A stretch of DNA of 6,672 bases from Bryobacterales bacterium (GCA_003132865.1 PKYZ01000398.1:1-6672), one strand, 5' to 3'. Counted from the first letter of the stretch, positions 1 through 6,058 are shown. The notes: generated by a model from the letters alone, not told the origin. Numbers and translations are program-made.

Positions 1-406
1 CCTTGCGCAGGACCGGATCGAGAATCCACACATGCGGGACGCCGAAGCTGAGGTAATCGTCGACACGTTGCCGAATGCTGCGAAGGCTGTCGTCTTTGGA
101 AAGTACTTCGATGCAGATGAGCGGCGGCGAGGTGAAGACTTGTTCGATGGGCTGGTTCCAGTCGATTACGCACACATCCGGAATGCGGAAACGGCCGGAG
201 CTGACGCGAAGCCGCTGCTCCACCACCACGCGAATTCGCCAATCGCGTTCGTGTCTTCCAAACCAGATCGCCATCCGTGCTTGCAACCTGCCGTGATCGT
301 ATTCCCCCACGTTGCGCTCCCGCACCTCGCCATCGATATAGTCGCAATCCGGCCGGTAGCTGGAGGAAAGATATTCTTCGATTGAGACAACTGCGGCGGC
401 GGCCAT
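1..406 (-). CDS. Uma2 family endonuclease (DUF820), 3' end outside window
   Basis: The first 135 codons read on the minus strand without a stop and run off the left edge. The translation begins MAAAAVVSIEEYL and matches the Uma2/DUF820 pattern (PD-(D/E)XK nuclease fold): YRPDCDYIDGEV at residues 17-28, an RIPDVCVI strand with candidate catalytic Asp77, a PPLICIEVLS strand with candidate Glu100, and RVDDYLSFGVPHVWILDP at 114-131. Family members are usually about 180-200 residues, so roughly the last quarter is missing. The ATG at 406-404 is chosen because the conserved N-terminal segment starts directly after it; another ATG four bases upstream is out of frame. There is no good Shine-Dalgarno, but TAAAAT lies 7 nt upstream. 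Uma2 proteins are abundant in Acidobacteriota, Cyanobacteria and Planctomycetota, and their biological role is largely unknown. The family call is firm; nuclease activity is inferred from the fold. Confidence 0.9.
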   Translation of the reverse strand, partial: MAAAAVVSIEEYLSSSYRPDCDYIDGEVRERNVGEYDHGRLQARMAIWFGRHERDWRIRVVVEQRLRVSSGRFRIPDVCVIDWNQPIEQVFTSPPLICIEVLSKDDSLRSIRQRVDDYLSFGVPHVWILDPVLRK

Positions 407-413
407 CCATCTT

Positions 414-419
414 ATTTTA
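414..419 (-). promoter_or_regulatory. TANNNT (-10-like) hexamer before the Uma2 gene
   Basis: The minus strand reads TAAAAT, then 7 nt (AAGATGG), then the ATG of the Uma2 gene. The hexamer differs from the sigma-70 -10 consensus TATAAT at one position. No convincing -35 box lies 16-18 nt upstream. At this distance transcription would begin at or beside the start codon, giving a leaderless mRNA. Two other genes in the window share the arrangement. Confidence 0.4.
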
Positions 420-449
420 ACCCAGCGCGCCGGAACCCGCGCCACGTTG

Positions 450-455
450 TAACAT
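450..455 (+). promoter_or_regulatory. TANNNT (-10-like) hexamer before the DUF1549/DUF1553 gene
   Basis: TAACAT is followed by 7 nt (ATTCCAC) and then the ATG at 463. No Shine-Dalgarno-like purine run precedes this ATG and no -35 box is evident. It has the same spacing as the hexamers before the Uma2 gene and the four-helix membrane protein gene. It would drive a transcript starting at about the ATG. This is a positional inference only. Confidence 0.35.
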
Positions 456-462
456 ATTCCAC

Positions 463-3400
463 ATGCACCCGGAGCGAACTGTCCTGCTGATCGCCTGCCT
501 AGCCCTGACGGCCGGCGCCGAACCGGTCAAGTTCAATCGCGATATCCGGCCCATCATGTCGGATACTTGCTTTCGCTGTCACGGGCCCGACAAGCGCGCC
601 CGCATGGCGGGCATGCGTCTGGACCGCCGTGAAGAAGCCCTGAAGCCCACCCCTTCTGGCGCCATCCCGATCATGCCCGGCGATCCCGACAAGAGCGCCA
701 TCGTCCAACGCATATTCGCCACCGACCCAGCGCGCCGGATGCCACCGAAATACGCTGAAAAGGTTCTCACCGGCGCGCAAAAAGAAACTATCCGCCGCTG
801 GGTCGCCGAGGGCGCCGTCTACGAAGGCCACTGGGCCTACCAGGCGGTGAAGCGTCCGCCCGTGCCCCCAGTTGCCGATGTTGCGGACGCCAAAGCGCCC
901 ATCCGCAATCCCATCGATAACTTCATCCAAGCGCACCTGGCCCGCGAACAGTTGGCGCCTTCCCCCGAAGCCGACCGCCGCACGCTCCTCCGCCGCGTTA
1001 CCCTCGACCTGACCGGAGTCCCACCCACCCCGCAGGAAGCCGATGCGTTCCTCAACGACCGGTCGGCCGAAGCCTACGACAAGCTGGTTGATCGCCTGCT
1101 TCGCTCGCCAGCCTACGCCGAAATGCGCGCCATGCACTGGCTCGACGCGGTGCGCTTCGCGGATACCGCGGGCTTTCACGGCGACAACATCTGGCCCGCG
1201 TGGCCCTATCGCGACTATGTGCTGCGCGCCTTCCGCGACAACCAGCCCTTCGACGAGTTCACGCGCGAGCAACTGGCCGGCGACCTGTTGCCGAATGCCA
1301 CGCGCGAACAGGAGGTCGCCGCGGCGTACAATCGCCTGAACCGCGCTTCCGCGGAGGGCGGCCTGCAGCCGAATGAGTATCTGGCCAAGTATGGCGCGGA
1401 CCGGGTGCGCACACTGAGCACTGTCTGGCTAGGCTCCACGATGGGCTGCGCCGAATGTCACGACCACAAGTTCGATCCTTTCACGTCGAAAGATTTCTAC
1501 GCCATGAAGGCCTTCTTCGCCGACATCCGGGAAACCGGCCAGATTGCCGACAGGGGCCGCGGCGCGTGGGGCGAGAAACTGCCGCTTCCGACCGAAGAAC
1601 AGCGGCGCCGCCTCGCCGCGCTCGACGAACAAATCACCGTGGCGCGCCGTGGCCTCGACGCGCAGGCGCAAAAACTGAAGAAGCAGCGCTGGGCCTGGGA
1701 AGACCGCCTGCTGCCGGATTTCGAGGCGGGCAAGCTAGCCTGGACCTACCAGCGGCCCACGGCGGCCTCCACGGCCTACGGCGCGAAGCTCACTATCTAC
1801 AACGACGAAGCCGTCGAGAGCAACTTCTATCTGAATGGCTCGCTCAGTTCCGAGCGCAAGCGCGGCGAAGGCCTGATTGTGGCCTCGGGTCCCAATCCCG
1901 ATAACGAGACCTATACCGTCACGTTCAAGCCGGGCGAAGGCGCATGGACCGCGCTAGGCATCGACGTCTTTCAGGACGAGAGCCTGCCGGGCACGCGCTT
2001 TGCCCGCGGCGCGGACCGCTTCGTGCTCACCGAGGTCGAGGCCGAACTTACCGAACCCGGCGCCGCGCCGCGCAAGCTGCCCTTTGTGCTGGCGACTTCC
2101 GGTGGCATTGGCGAGCGCGTGGAAAACCCGCCCACGGCCGCCATCGACGGCGATCCGAAGACCGGATGGGGCGTCACCATCGTCGAGGAGTACAATCCGT
2201 TTCTGGCGCTGCGCTTCGCGGAACCTGTTCACACACGGGCCGATTCCGTCGTGACCGTGCGCCTGCATCACGACTCCGATCTCCGCCGCGCCACCATCGG
2301 GCGATTCCGCCTGGCGCTCTCCGCGGCCACGTACTCCTGGCCGGAGGACGGCGAATCCGGCTCCAAGACGAAAGCCAGCCCGCCCGATAACCCATCGCTC
2401 ACCTTAACCGTCGCCGCCGGCCGCGGCCTGCCACCCGATCTGCCCAAGATCCTGCGCCGGCAAGAGGACGAGCGCAGCCCCGAGCAAAAGGACGCCGTGC
2501 TGGATTACTTCGAATTTTCGACGCCGGAACTCCAGCCGGCTTACGTGCGGCTGGCCCGCCTGCGCGCCGAGCGCGATTTGCTTTCCGCCGAGGTGCCGCG
2601 CGTGATCCTCACCGAATCCACGCGCCCGCGCATCACGCGCATTCTGCCGCGCGCCAACTGGATGGATGAAACGCACGAAATCGTGGAGCCGGCCGTCCCG
2701 GCGTTTCTTGCCAAGCTGGAAACCAATGGCCGCCGCGCCACGCGCCTGGATCTGGCGAACTGGATCGTCTCCCAGCAGAATCCGCTCACCGCGCGCGCCT
2801 TCGTCAACCGCTTGTGGCGCGAGTTCTTCGGCACGGGTCTTTCCAAGGTTCTGGAAGATCTCGGCTCGCAGGGCGAGTGGCCCGTCAATCCGGAGTTGGT
2901 CGACTGGCTGGCCGCGGAATTCATGCATCCGGAATGGGCGGCACAGGGCGCACACGATTGGGACGTGCGCCACGTTATCCGCACCATCGTCATCAGCCAC
3001 ACCTACCGGCAGGCGTCGTTGTCGAGCGCGCGGATCGACGAGCGCGATCCCGACAATCGCCTGCTGGCGCGCCAGAACCGCTATCGCGTGGATGCGGAAA
3101 TCGTGCACGATATCGCGCTGTCGGTCTCCGGCCTGCTGGTCGAGCAGTTCGGCGGTCCCAGCGTGCGCCCGTACGAGCCGGAAGGCTATCTGGCGGCCAT
3201 GAATTTTCCCAAACGCGAGTACTCCGCCAGCCGCGGCACGGATCTTTACCGCCGCGCGCTGTATACCGAATGGCAGCGCACGTTCCTGCATCCCACGCTG
3301 CTGACCTTCGACGCGCCCACGCGCGAGGAATGCACGGTGAACCGCGTCAGCTCCAACACGCCGCTACAAGCGCTCGATCTGATGAACGATCCGATCTTCG

Positions 3401-3702
3401 TCGAGAGCGCGCGCGTGTTTGCCGAAAACATCGTGCGGCAGGGCGGCCCCGCGTTTGACCGGCAATTGGACTGGGCCTTCGAGCGGGCGCTGAACCGCAC
3501 GCCGGGCAAGGAGGAGCGGCAGATTCTGAAGGATCTGTATCGCAAGAATCTGGCGCGTTTCCGCGCGTCGCCGGAATCGGCCGCGCAACTGATGAGCGTC
3601 GGTGAAGCGCCGCACGCGGGCGCCGCAGAACCGGAGATGGCCGCCATGGCTCTGGTGGCCCGGGCGATCTTGAATTTGCATGAGACGATTACAAGGAATT
3701 AA
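463..3702 (+). CDS. Exported planctomycete-type cytochrome C / DUF1549 / DUF1553 protein
   Basis: This 1079-residue protein has the known multidomain order PSCyt1-PSCyt2-PSD1. Residues 1-19 look like a signal peptide, probably cleaved after TAGA; LIAC at 9-12 resembles a lipobox, but the preceding hydrophobic stretch is very short. A planctomycete cytochrome C domain follows, with haem motif CFRCH (36-40). DUF1549 spans about 153-356 (DNFIQAHL, LTGVPPTP) and carries a second motif, CAECH (329-333), followed by DHKFDPF. A charged, probably coiled-coil segment (377-417) leads to an insert of about 195 residues (427-620) that looks beta-rich and galactose-binding/discoidin-like (TAAIDGDPKTGWGV, IGRFRLALS). 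DUF1553 covers about 761-1060 (RLDLANWIVSQQNPLTARAF, NTPLQALDLMNDP). The protein probably acts in the periplasm or at the cell surface. The following DUF1501 gene is its usual partner and likely shares its transcript. Electron transfer coupled to polymer or glycan processing is a plausible role, but biochemistry for the family is scarce. The domain call is firm; the function is not known. Confidence 0.95.
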   Translation: MHPERTVLLIACLALTAGAEPVKFNRDIRPIMSDTCFRCHGPDKRARMAGMRLDRREEALKPTPSGAIPIMPGDPDKSAIVQRIFATDPARRMPPKYAEKVLTGAQKETIRRWVAEGAVYEGHWAYQAVKRPPVPPVADVADAKAPIRNPIDNFIQAHLAREQLAPSPEADRRTLLRRVTLDLTGVPPTPQEADAFLNDRSAEAYDKLVDRLLRSPAYAEMRAMHWLDAVRFADTAGFHGDNIWPAWPYRDYVLRAFRDNQPFDEFTREQLAGDLLPNATREQEVAAAYNRLNRASAEGGLQPNEYLAKYGADRVRTLSTVWLGSTMGCAECHDHKFDPFTSKDFYAMKAFFADIRETGQIADRGRGAWGEKLPLPTEEQRRRLAALDEQITVARRGLDAQAQKLKKQRWAWEDRLLPDFEAGKLAWTYQRPTAASTAYGAKLTIYNDEAVESNFYLNGSLSSERKRGEGLIVASGPNPDNETYTVTFKPGEGAWTALGIDVFQDESLPGTRFARGADRFVLTEVEAELTEPGAAPRKLPFVLATSGGIGERVENPPTAAIDGDPKTGWGVTIVEEYNPFLALRFAEPVHTRADSVVTVRLHHDSDLRRATIGRFRLALSAATYSWPEDGESGSKTKASPPDNPSLTLTVAAGRGLPPDLPKILRRQEDERSPEQKDAVLDYFEFSTPELQPAYVRLARLRAERDLLSAEVPRVILTESTRPRITRILPRANWMDETHEIVEPAVPAFLAKLETNGRRATRLDLANWIVSQQNPLTARAFVNRLWREFFGTGLSKVLEDLGSQGEWPVNPELVDWLAAEFMHPEWAAQGAHDWDVRHVIRTIVISHTYRQASLSSARIDERDPDNRLLARQNRYRVDAEIVHDIALSVSGLLVEQFGGPSVRPYEPEGYLAAMNFPKREYSASRGTDLYRRALYTEWQRTFLHPTLLTFDAPTREECTVNRVSSNTPLQALDLMNDPIFVESARVFAENIVRQGGPAFDRQLDWAFERALNRTPGKEERQILKDLYRKNLARFRASPESAAQLMSVGEAPHAGAAEPEMAAMALVARAILNLHETITRN

Positions 3703-3713
3703 TTCTACAGATT

Positions 3714-3817
3714 GTGGGGCAGTCTCCCAGCCTGCGCGGAGCTCTCAGCTCCGCAGTGGCAAGGGCGGGACTAAGAGTCGCGGCCCAGAGGGCACCCCGG
3801 CTGGGAGCCTGCCCCAC
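3714..3817. repeat. Structured palindromic element between the paired genes (copy 1)
   Basis: The outer arms are GTGGGGCAGTCTCCCAGCC (3714-3732) and its reverse complement at 3799-3817, 19 bp with a single mismatch (T3723 opposite C3808). Inside is a perfect hairpin at 3736-3754, GCGGAGCT-CTC-AGCTCCGC (8-bp stem, 3-nt loop). The element fills most of the 129-bp gap between the DUF1549/DUF1553 and DUF1501 genes and ends just before the DUF1501 ribosome binding site. There is no T-tract after the outer stem, so a simple intrinsic terminator is unlikely. RNA processing, transcript stabilisation or partial attenuation within an operon would fit. It shares end sequences and the inner hairpin with the element at 5253-5337. 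It looks like a dispersed REP/MITE-like family; only two copies are visible here. Confidence 0.8.
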
Positions 3818-3818
3818 T

Positions 3819-3825
3819 AAAGAGA
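3819..3825 (+). promoter_or_regulatory. Ribosome binding site of the DUF1501 gene
   Basis: The purine run AAAGAGA lies 6 nt before the ATG at 3832 and directly follows the right arm of the palindrome (ends 3817). This supports translation from an mRNA with a leader, as expected for the second gene of an operon, unlike the first gene, which has no such site. It is an imperfect Shine-Dalgarno without a GGAGG core. Confidence 0.5.
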
Positions 3826-3831
3826 ATCCAA

Positions 3832-5238
3832 ATGCTTTCTGAAACCAACGATTGTGAAATCTGCCGCCGCACCTTCCTGCGCAACGGCCTCGCCGGCGTA
3901 GGCCTGCTGGCCCTGAATTCGCTGCTCGACCGGCGCCTGCTGGCTTCCACCGGCATCGTCAACCCGCTGCATCATCCCGCCAAGGCCAAGCGCGTCATCT
4001 TCCTCTACCAGGCCGGCGGCCCCTCGCATTTGGAAACTTTCGACTACAAACCCAAGCTCGCCGAGATGACGGGCAAGCCCATGCCGGACTCCTTTACCGC
4101 TGGGCAGCAGATCGCGCAACTCCAGGGCCAGCGCCTGACCTGTTTCGGCCCACAGCATCCGTTTCAGAAGTTCGGCAAATCCGGCCAGGAGATGTGCTCC
4201 TTGTTTCCGCACATCGGCAGCGTCGCCGACGATATCTGCATCGTGCGCTCCATGTGGACCGAGCAGATCAATCACGACCCCGCCCATACCCTGATGAACA
4301 CCGGCTCCATCATTACCGGCCGCCCCAGCATGGGATCGTGGGTGTTTTACGGATTGGGCGCCGAAGCGGATAACCTGCCGGGCTTTGTGGTGCTGATGTC
4401 TTCCGGCAAGGGCGGCCAGATGCAGCCCATCGCCGCGCGACAATGGTCGAGCGGCATCCTGCCCAGCCGGTTCCAGGGCGTGAAGCTGAACTCTTTCGGG
4501 GATGCCGTGCTGCACGTCCGGAATCCGCCGGGCGTGAGCGACGCCGCGCAGAGCGAATCGGTCCAGGCCGTGAACGCGCTGAATCGCCTGGAATACAAAG
4601 CCACCCAGGACCCCGAAATTCTCACCCGCGTCGCGCAATACGAGATGGCTTTCCGCATGCAATCGAGCGTGCCCGATTTGGTGGACATGAGCAAGGAACC
4701 CGCCAGCGTGCTCGAGATGTACGGCGCCAAACCCGGCGACGGATCGTTTGCCTCGAACTGCCTGCTGGCGCGCCGCCTGGCCGAGCGCGGCGTGCGCTTC
4801 ATTCAGCTTTACCATCGCGACTGGGATCACCACTCGGGCGTGAAGGCCAACGTCGTGATCAAGGCCCAGGAGACCGACCGGCCCACGGCGGCGCTGATCC
4901 AGGACCTGAAGCAACGCGGCATGCTGGACGACACGCTGGTGGTGTGGGGCGGCGAATTCGGCCGCACGCCCATGTCGCAGGGCGATGGCCGCGATCACCA
5001 TATCAAAGGCTTCAGCTTCCTGCTGGCGGGCGGCGGCATCAAAGGCGGCCTCACCTACGGCGCCACCGACGAGTTAGGCTACGCCGCGGTCGAGAACGCT
5101 GTGGCCGTGCCCGATTTCCATGCGACGATGTTGCACCTGCTGGGCATCGACCACAAGCGCCTGACCGTGAAGTTCCAGGGCCTGGATGCGCGGTTGACCG
5201 GCATTGCGGGTGATGTGGTGAAAGGGATTCTGGCGTAA
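3832..5238 (+). CDS. DUF1501 domain protein, Tat-exported, sulfatase/phosphatase-like fold
   Basis: This 468-residue protein starts with a twin-arginine signal: CRRTFLR (11-17) followed by a hydrophobic run (about 18-29). It should therefore be exported folded through Tat. The rest is one DUF1501 domain, which belongs to the alkaline phosphatase/sulfatase-like superfamily. Visible family motifs are RVIFLYQAGGPSHLETFD (54-71), NHDPAHTLMNTG (147-158), DWDHHSG (330-336), VVWGGEFGRTPM (370-381), GRDHH (386-390) and VPDFHATMLHLLGID (426-440). The many His and Asp residues in these motifs are candidate metal ligands. Length is normal for the family. It lies 129 bp after the DUF1549/DUF1553 gene, its standard partner in Planctomycetota, Verrucomicrobiota and Acidobacteriota. 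Hydrolysis of sulfate or phosphate esters on an extracellular polymer is a reasonable guess but is not shown. The stop codon TAA (5236-5238) falls at the left arm of the second palindrome. Confidence 0.95.
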   Translation: MLSETNDCEICRRTFLRNGLAGVGLLALNSLLDRRLLASTGIVNPLHHPAKAKRVIFLYQAGGPSHLETFDYKPKLAEMTGKPMPDSFTAGQQIAQLQGQRLTCFGPQHPFQKFGKSGQEMCSLFPHIGSVADDICIVRSMWTEQINHDPAHTLMNTGSIITGRPSMGSWVFYGLGAEADNLPGFVVLMSSGKGGQMQPIAARQWSSGILPSRFQGVKLNSFGDAVLHVRNPPGVSDAAQSESVQAVNALNRLEYKATQDPEILTRVAQYEMAFRMQSSVPDLVDMSKEPASVLEMYGAKPGDGSFASNCLLARRLAERGVRFIQLYHRDWDHHSGVKANVVIKAQETDRPTAALIQDLKQRGMLDDTLVVWGGEFGRTPMSQGDGRDHHIKGFSFLLAGGGIKGGLTYGATDELGYAAVENAVAVPDFHATMLHLLGIDHKRLTVKFQGLDARLTGIAGDVVKGILA

Positions 5239-5354
5239 TAAATCCTGCGCAAGTGGGGCAGCTCCTTTGAGCTGCGGCGGGCTCTCAGCCCGCTCGGGCG
5301 GCGTGGGACGCCGCCGCAGCGCGAGGCGCCGCCCCACGGGGCGCAGGATTTATT
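5237..5354. terminator. Probable bidirectional terminator between convergent genes
   Basis: A perfect 14-bp inverted repeat, AATAAATCCTGCGC at 5237-5250 and its complement at 5341-5354, encloses the second structured element. A 2/3-nt internal bulge (AA at 5251-5252, GGG at 5338-5340) is followed by a further 7-bp stem, GTGGGGC (5253-5259) with GCCCCAC (5331-5337). The descending side ends in ATTTATT on either strand, a short T-rich tail after a GC-rich stem. The DUF1501 stop codon (5236-5238) and the stop codon of the convergent antitoxin remnant (5350-5352) both touch the 14-bp arms. Position and symmetry suit termination from both directions. The enclosed region is longer than in a standard intrinsic terminator, so the mechanism is inferred. 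Confidence 0.6.
5253..5337. repeat. Structured multi-hairpin palindromic element (copy 2)
   Basis: The ends GTGGGGCAG and GCCCCAC match those of the element at 3714-3817. Inside are three consecutive perfect hairpins: GCAGCTC-CTTT-GAGCTGC (5258-5275), GCGGGCT-CTC-AGCCCGC (5277-5293) and GGCGGCGT-GGG-ACGCCGCC (5297-5315). With the outer stem this could fold into a four-stem cloverleaf-like form. The first hairpin competes with the outer stem for two bases. An alternative fold exists in which CTGCGGCGG (5272-5280) pairs with CCGCCGCAG (5311-5319). The middle hairpin corresponds to the inner hairpin of copy 1, with the same CTC loop and one fewer base pair. It is not a tRNA: there is no T-loop, anticodon arm or CCA-proximal pattern. 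Confidence 0.8.
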
Positions 5355-5493
5355 CATAACTGTATTTCCGAAAATGTTGCATCCCGCCTTGAGCCTCGGC
5401 GACATCCCGAAGCGCCAGCATGAACACATCCATGTCGCCGTCATCGAGAAACGACTCCAGTAGGTTCTCTTTATAAGATTCAGTCTTAACCAT
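5350..5493 (-). CDS. Truncated addiction-module antitoxin (COG3636-like) remnant
   Basis: This is a 47-codon ORF, MVKTESYKENLL...YSYE. Residues 15-38 (FLDDGDMDVFMLALRDVAEAQGGM) match the segment just before the helix-turn-helix in COG3636-type antitoxins, which typically read like LxDGDxxxFxxALxxVAxAxGGM. Full-length proteins of this family are about 95-105 residues. Here about 14 residues seem missing between SYKENLLES and FLDDGD, and the DNA-binding half is replaced by only QHFRKYSYE before a stop inside the palindrome arm. The ATG at 5493 is supported by AAAGGA 8 nt upstream. No RelE/HigB-like toxin gene lies next to it. It is probably non-functional as a repressor, though it could still be expressed. 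The assignment rests on pattern memory for a short peptide. Confidence 0.6.
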   Translation of the reverse strand: MVKTESYKENLLESFLDDGDMDVFMLALRDVAEAQGGMQHFRKYSYE

Positions 5494-5608
5494 CGAGGTA
5501 ATCCTTTGCTTTGAGTCTGCTTGCCTCCGCCGCAAAGCAGTATCACCACCGGAGATGCGTGCCATAGCCATCATCATACTCTCGCTGCTCCGCGGATCGT
5601 GGCATCTC
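5494..5608. other. Intergenic stretch without recognised features
   Basis: These 115 bp lie between the stop codon of the four-helix membrane protein gene and the antitoxin remnant, both on minus. Apart from the ribosome binding site at 5502-5507 I see no gene, toxin partner or clear hairpin. The minus strand contains TATGAT, a possible -10 box, but no fitting -35 box, so no promoter is called. Confidence 0.5.
5502..5507 (-). promoter_or_regulatory. Ribosome binding site of the antitoxin remnant
   Basis: The minus strand reads AAAGGA, 8 nt before the ATG at 5493. This is the best Shine-Dalgarno match noted before any start codon in the window and decides the start of the short gene. Its preservation suggests the truncation is recent or that the peptide is still made. 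Confidence 0.55.
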
Positions 5609-6028
5609 TTAGACAGCCGCCGGCGCGCGGTAAAGAAACCGCACACCCAAGTAAGTGCCCAAAGCCTCCGCGAGAAACAGTAGGCAAGCAGTGACGACAA
5701 ACGTGGTCCCCCACAGCCCGGCAACCTGCGCCCCAACGTGGTCCGGACCCATGGCCACAAAGTGATGGTACAGGCCGAAGACCAGCGATCCCGCCATCGT
5801 CAGCGCCAGCAGACCGAGTCCGAGGCGCTGCCACGGCGTCCACAGCAACGCCATGGCCAGCAGCGGGCCGGCGAGAATCACCACCGCCACGAAGAGCTTT
5901 TCAGCCGCGCTCAGATCGATATGCGATTCGCGGTGGGCCGCGCCATGCACCAGATTGACCAGCAGGTGGACGAGCACAATGGCCGTGCCGTAGCCGGCGG
6001 CGCGCCGGTTTCGGCGAGAAGAGTCCAT
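5609..6028 (-). CDS. Small four-helix, histidine-rich inner-membrane protein of unknown function
   Basis: This 139-residue protein has a positively charged N-terminus (RRNRR, 5-9) and four hydrophobic segments at about 13-31, 44-63, 69-90 and 105-127. By the positive-inside rule both termini are probably cytoplasmic. Histidines cluster at the membrane: H21, H28, H32 and H36 around the end of helix 1 (HGAAHRESH), H88 and H89 in YHHF at the end of helix 3, and H97 in GPDHV; Glu121 lies within helix 4. The placement at one membrane face would suit a metal or haem site, but no named family is recognised. The ATG at 6028 lies before the charged N-terminus. It has no Shine-Dalgarno but carries TAGAAT 7 nt upstream. 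It follows the PDZ-protein gene by 30 bp on the same strand. That the gene is real is well supported by the clean hydrophobic pattern; the function is unknown. Confidence 0.8.
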   Translation of the reverse strand: MDSSRRNRRAAGYGTAIVLVHLLVNLVHGAAHRESHIDLSAAEKLFVAVVILAGPLLAMALLWTPWQRLGLGLLALTMAGSLVFGLYHHFVAMGPDHVGAQVAGLWGTTFVVTACLLFLAEALGTYLGVRFLYRAPAAV

Positions 6029-6035
6029 GGCAGCT

Positions 6036-6041
6036 ATTCTA
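6036..6041 (-). promoter_or_regulatory. TANNNT (-10-like) hexamer before the four-helix membrane protein gene
   Basis: The minus strand reads TAGAAT, then 7 nt (AGCTGCC), then the ATG at 6028. TTGTCA lies 21 nt further upstream, at the end of the PDZ gene; that spacing is longer than the usual 16-18 nt, so it is a doubtful -35 box. If used, this gene has its own promoter and a leaderless mRNA although it follows another gene by only 30 bp. Confidence 0.4.
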
Positions 6042-6058
6042 AACGATACCGCGTGACC

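Noticed and set aside
2448..2456. ATCCTGCGC inside the DUF1549/DUF1553 gene, matching the palindrome arm at 5242-5250
   Set aside because: It is a 9-mer within an Ile-Leu-Arg coding context using common codons; no inverted partner lies nearby.
2404..3291. 295-codon open frame on the minus strand inside the DUF1549/DUF1553 gene
   Set aside because: It is a shadow frame caused by high GC at third positions; the plus-strand frame holds clear DUF1553 motifs and the antisense translation shows no recognisable domain.
3696..3705. Perfect 10-bp palindrome GAATTAATTC over the stop codon of the DUF1549/DUF1553 gene
   Set aside because: It is short, AT-rich and without a neighbouring partner site; it is expected by chance in this much DNA.
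3817..5001. 394-codon open frame on the minus strand across the DUF1501 gene
   Set aside because: It is antisense to a well-conserved Tat-exported DUF1501 protein and has no recognisable motif or ribosome binding site; it is a composition artefact.
5253..5337. tRNA-like cloverleaf
   Set aside because: Four stems can be drawn, but there is no T-loop consensus, no D-arm pattern, no 7-nt anticodon loop and loops are 3-4 nt, so it is not a tRNA gene.
5237..5354. Insertion sequence or MITE with target-site duplication
   Set aside because: The 14-bp terminal inverted repeat is suggestive, but no direct repeat flanks the element and there is no transposase; called a palindromic element/terminator instead.
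5350..5760. Longer 136-codon reading of the antitoxin remnant frame
   Set aside because: The upstream extension overlaps the four-helix protein gene in another frame, shows no conserved pattern, and the ATG at 5493 has a good ribosome binding site.
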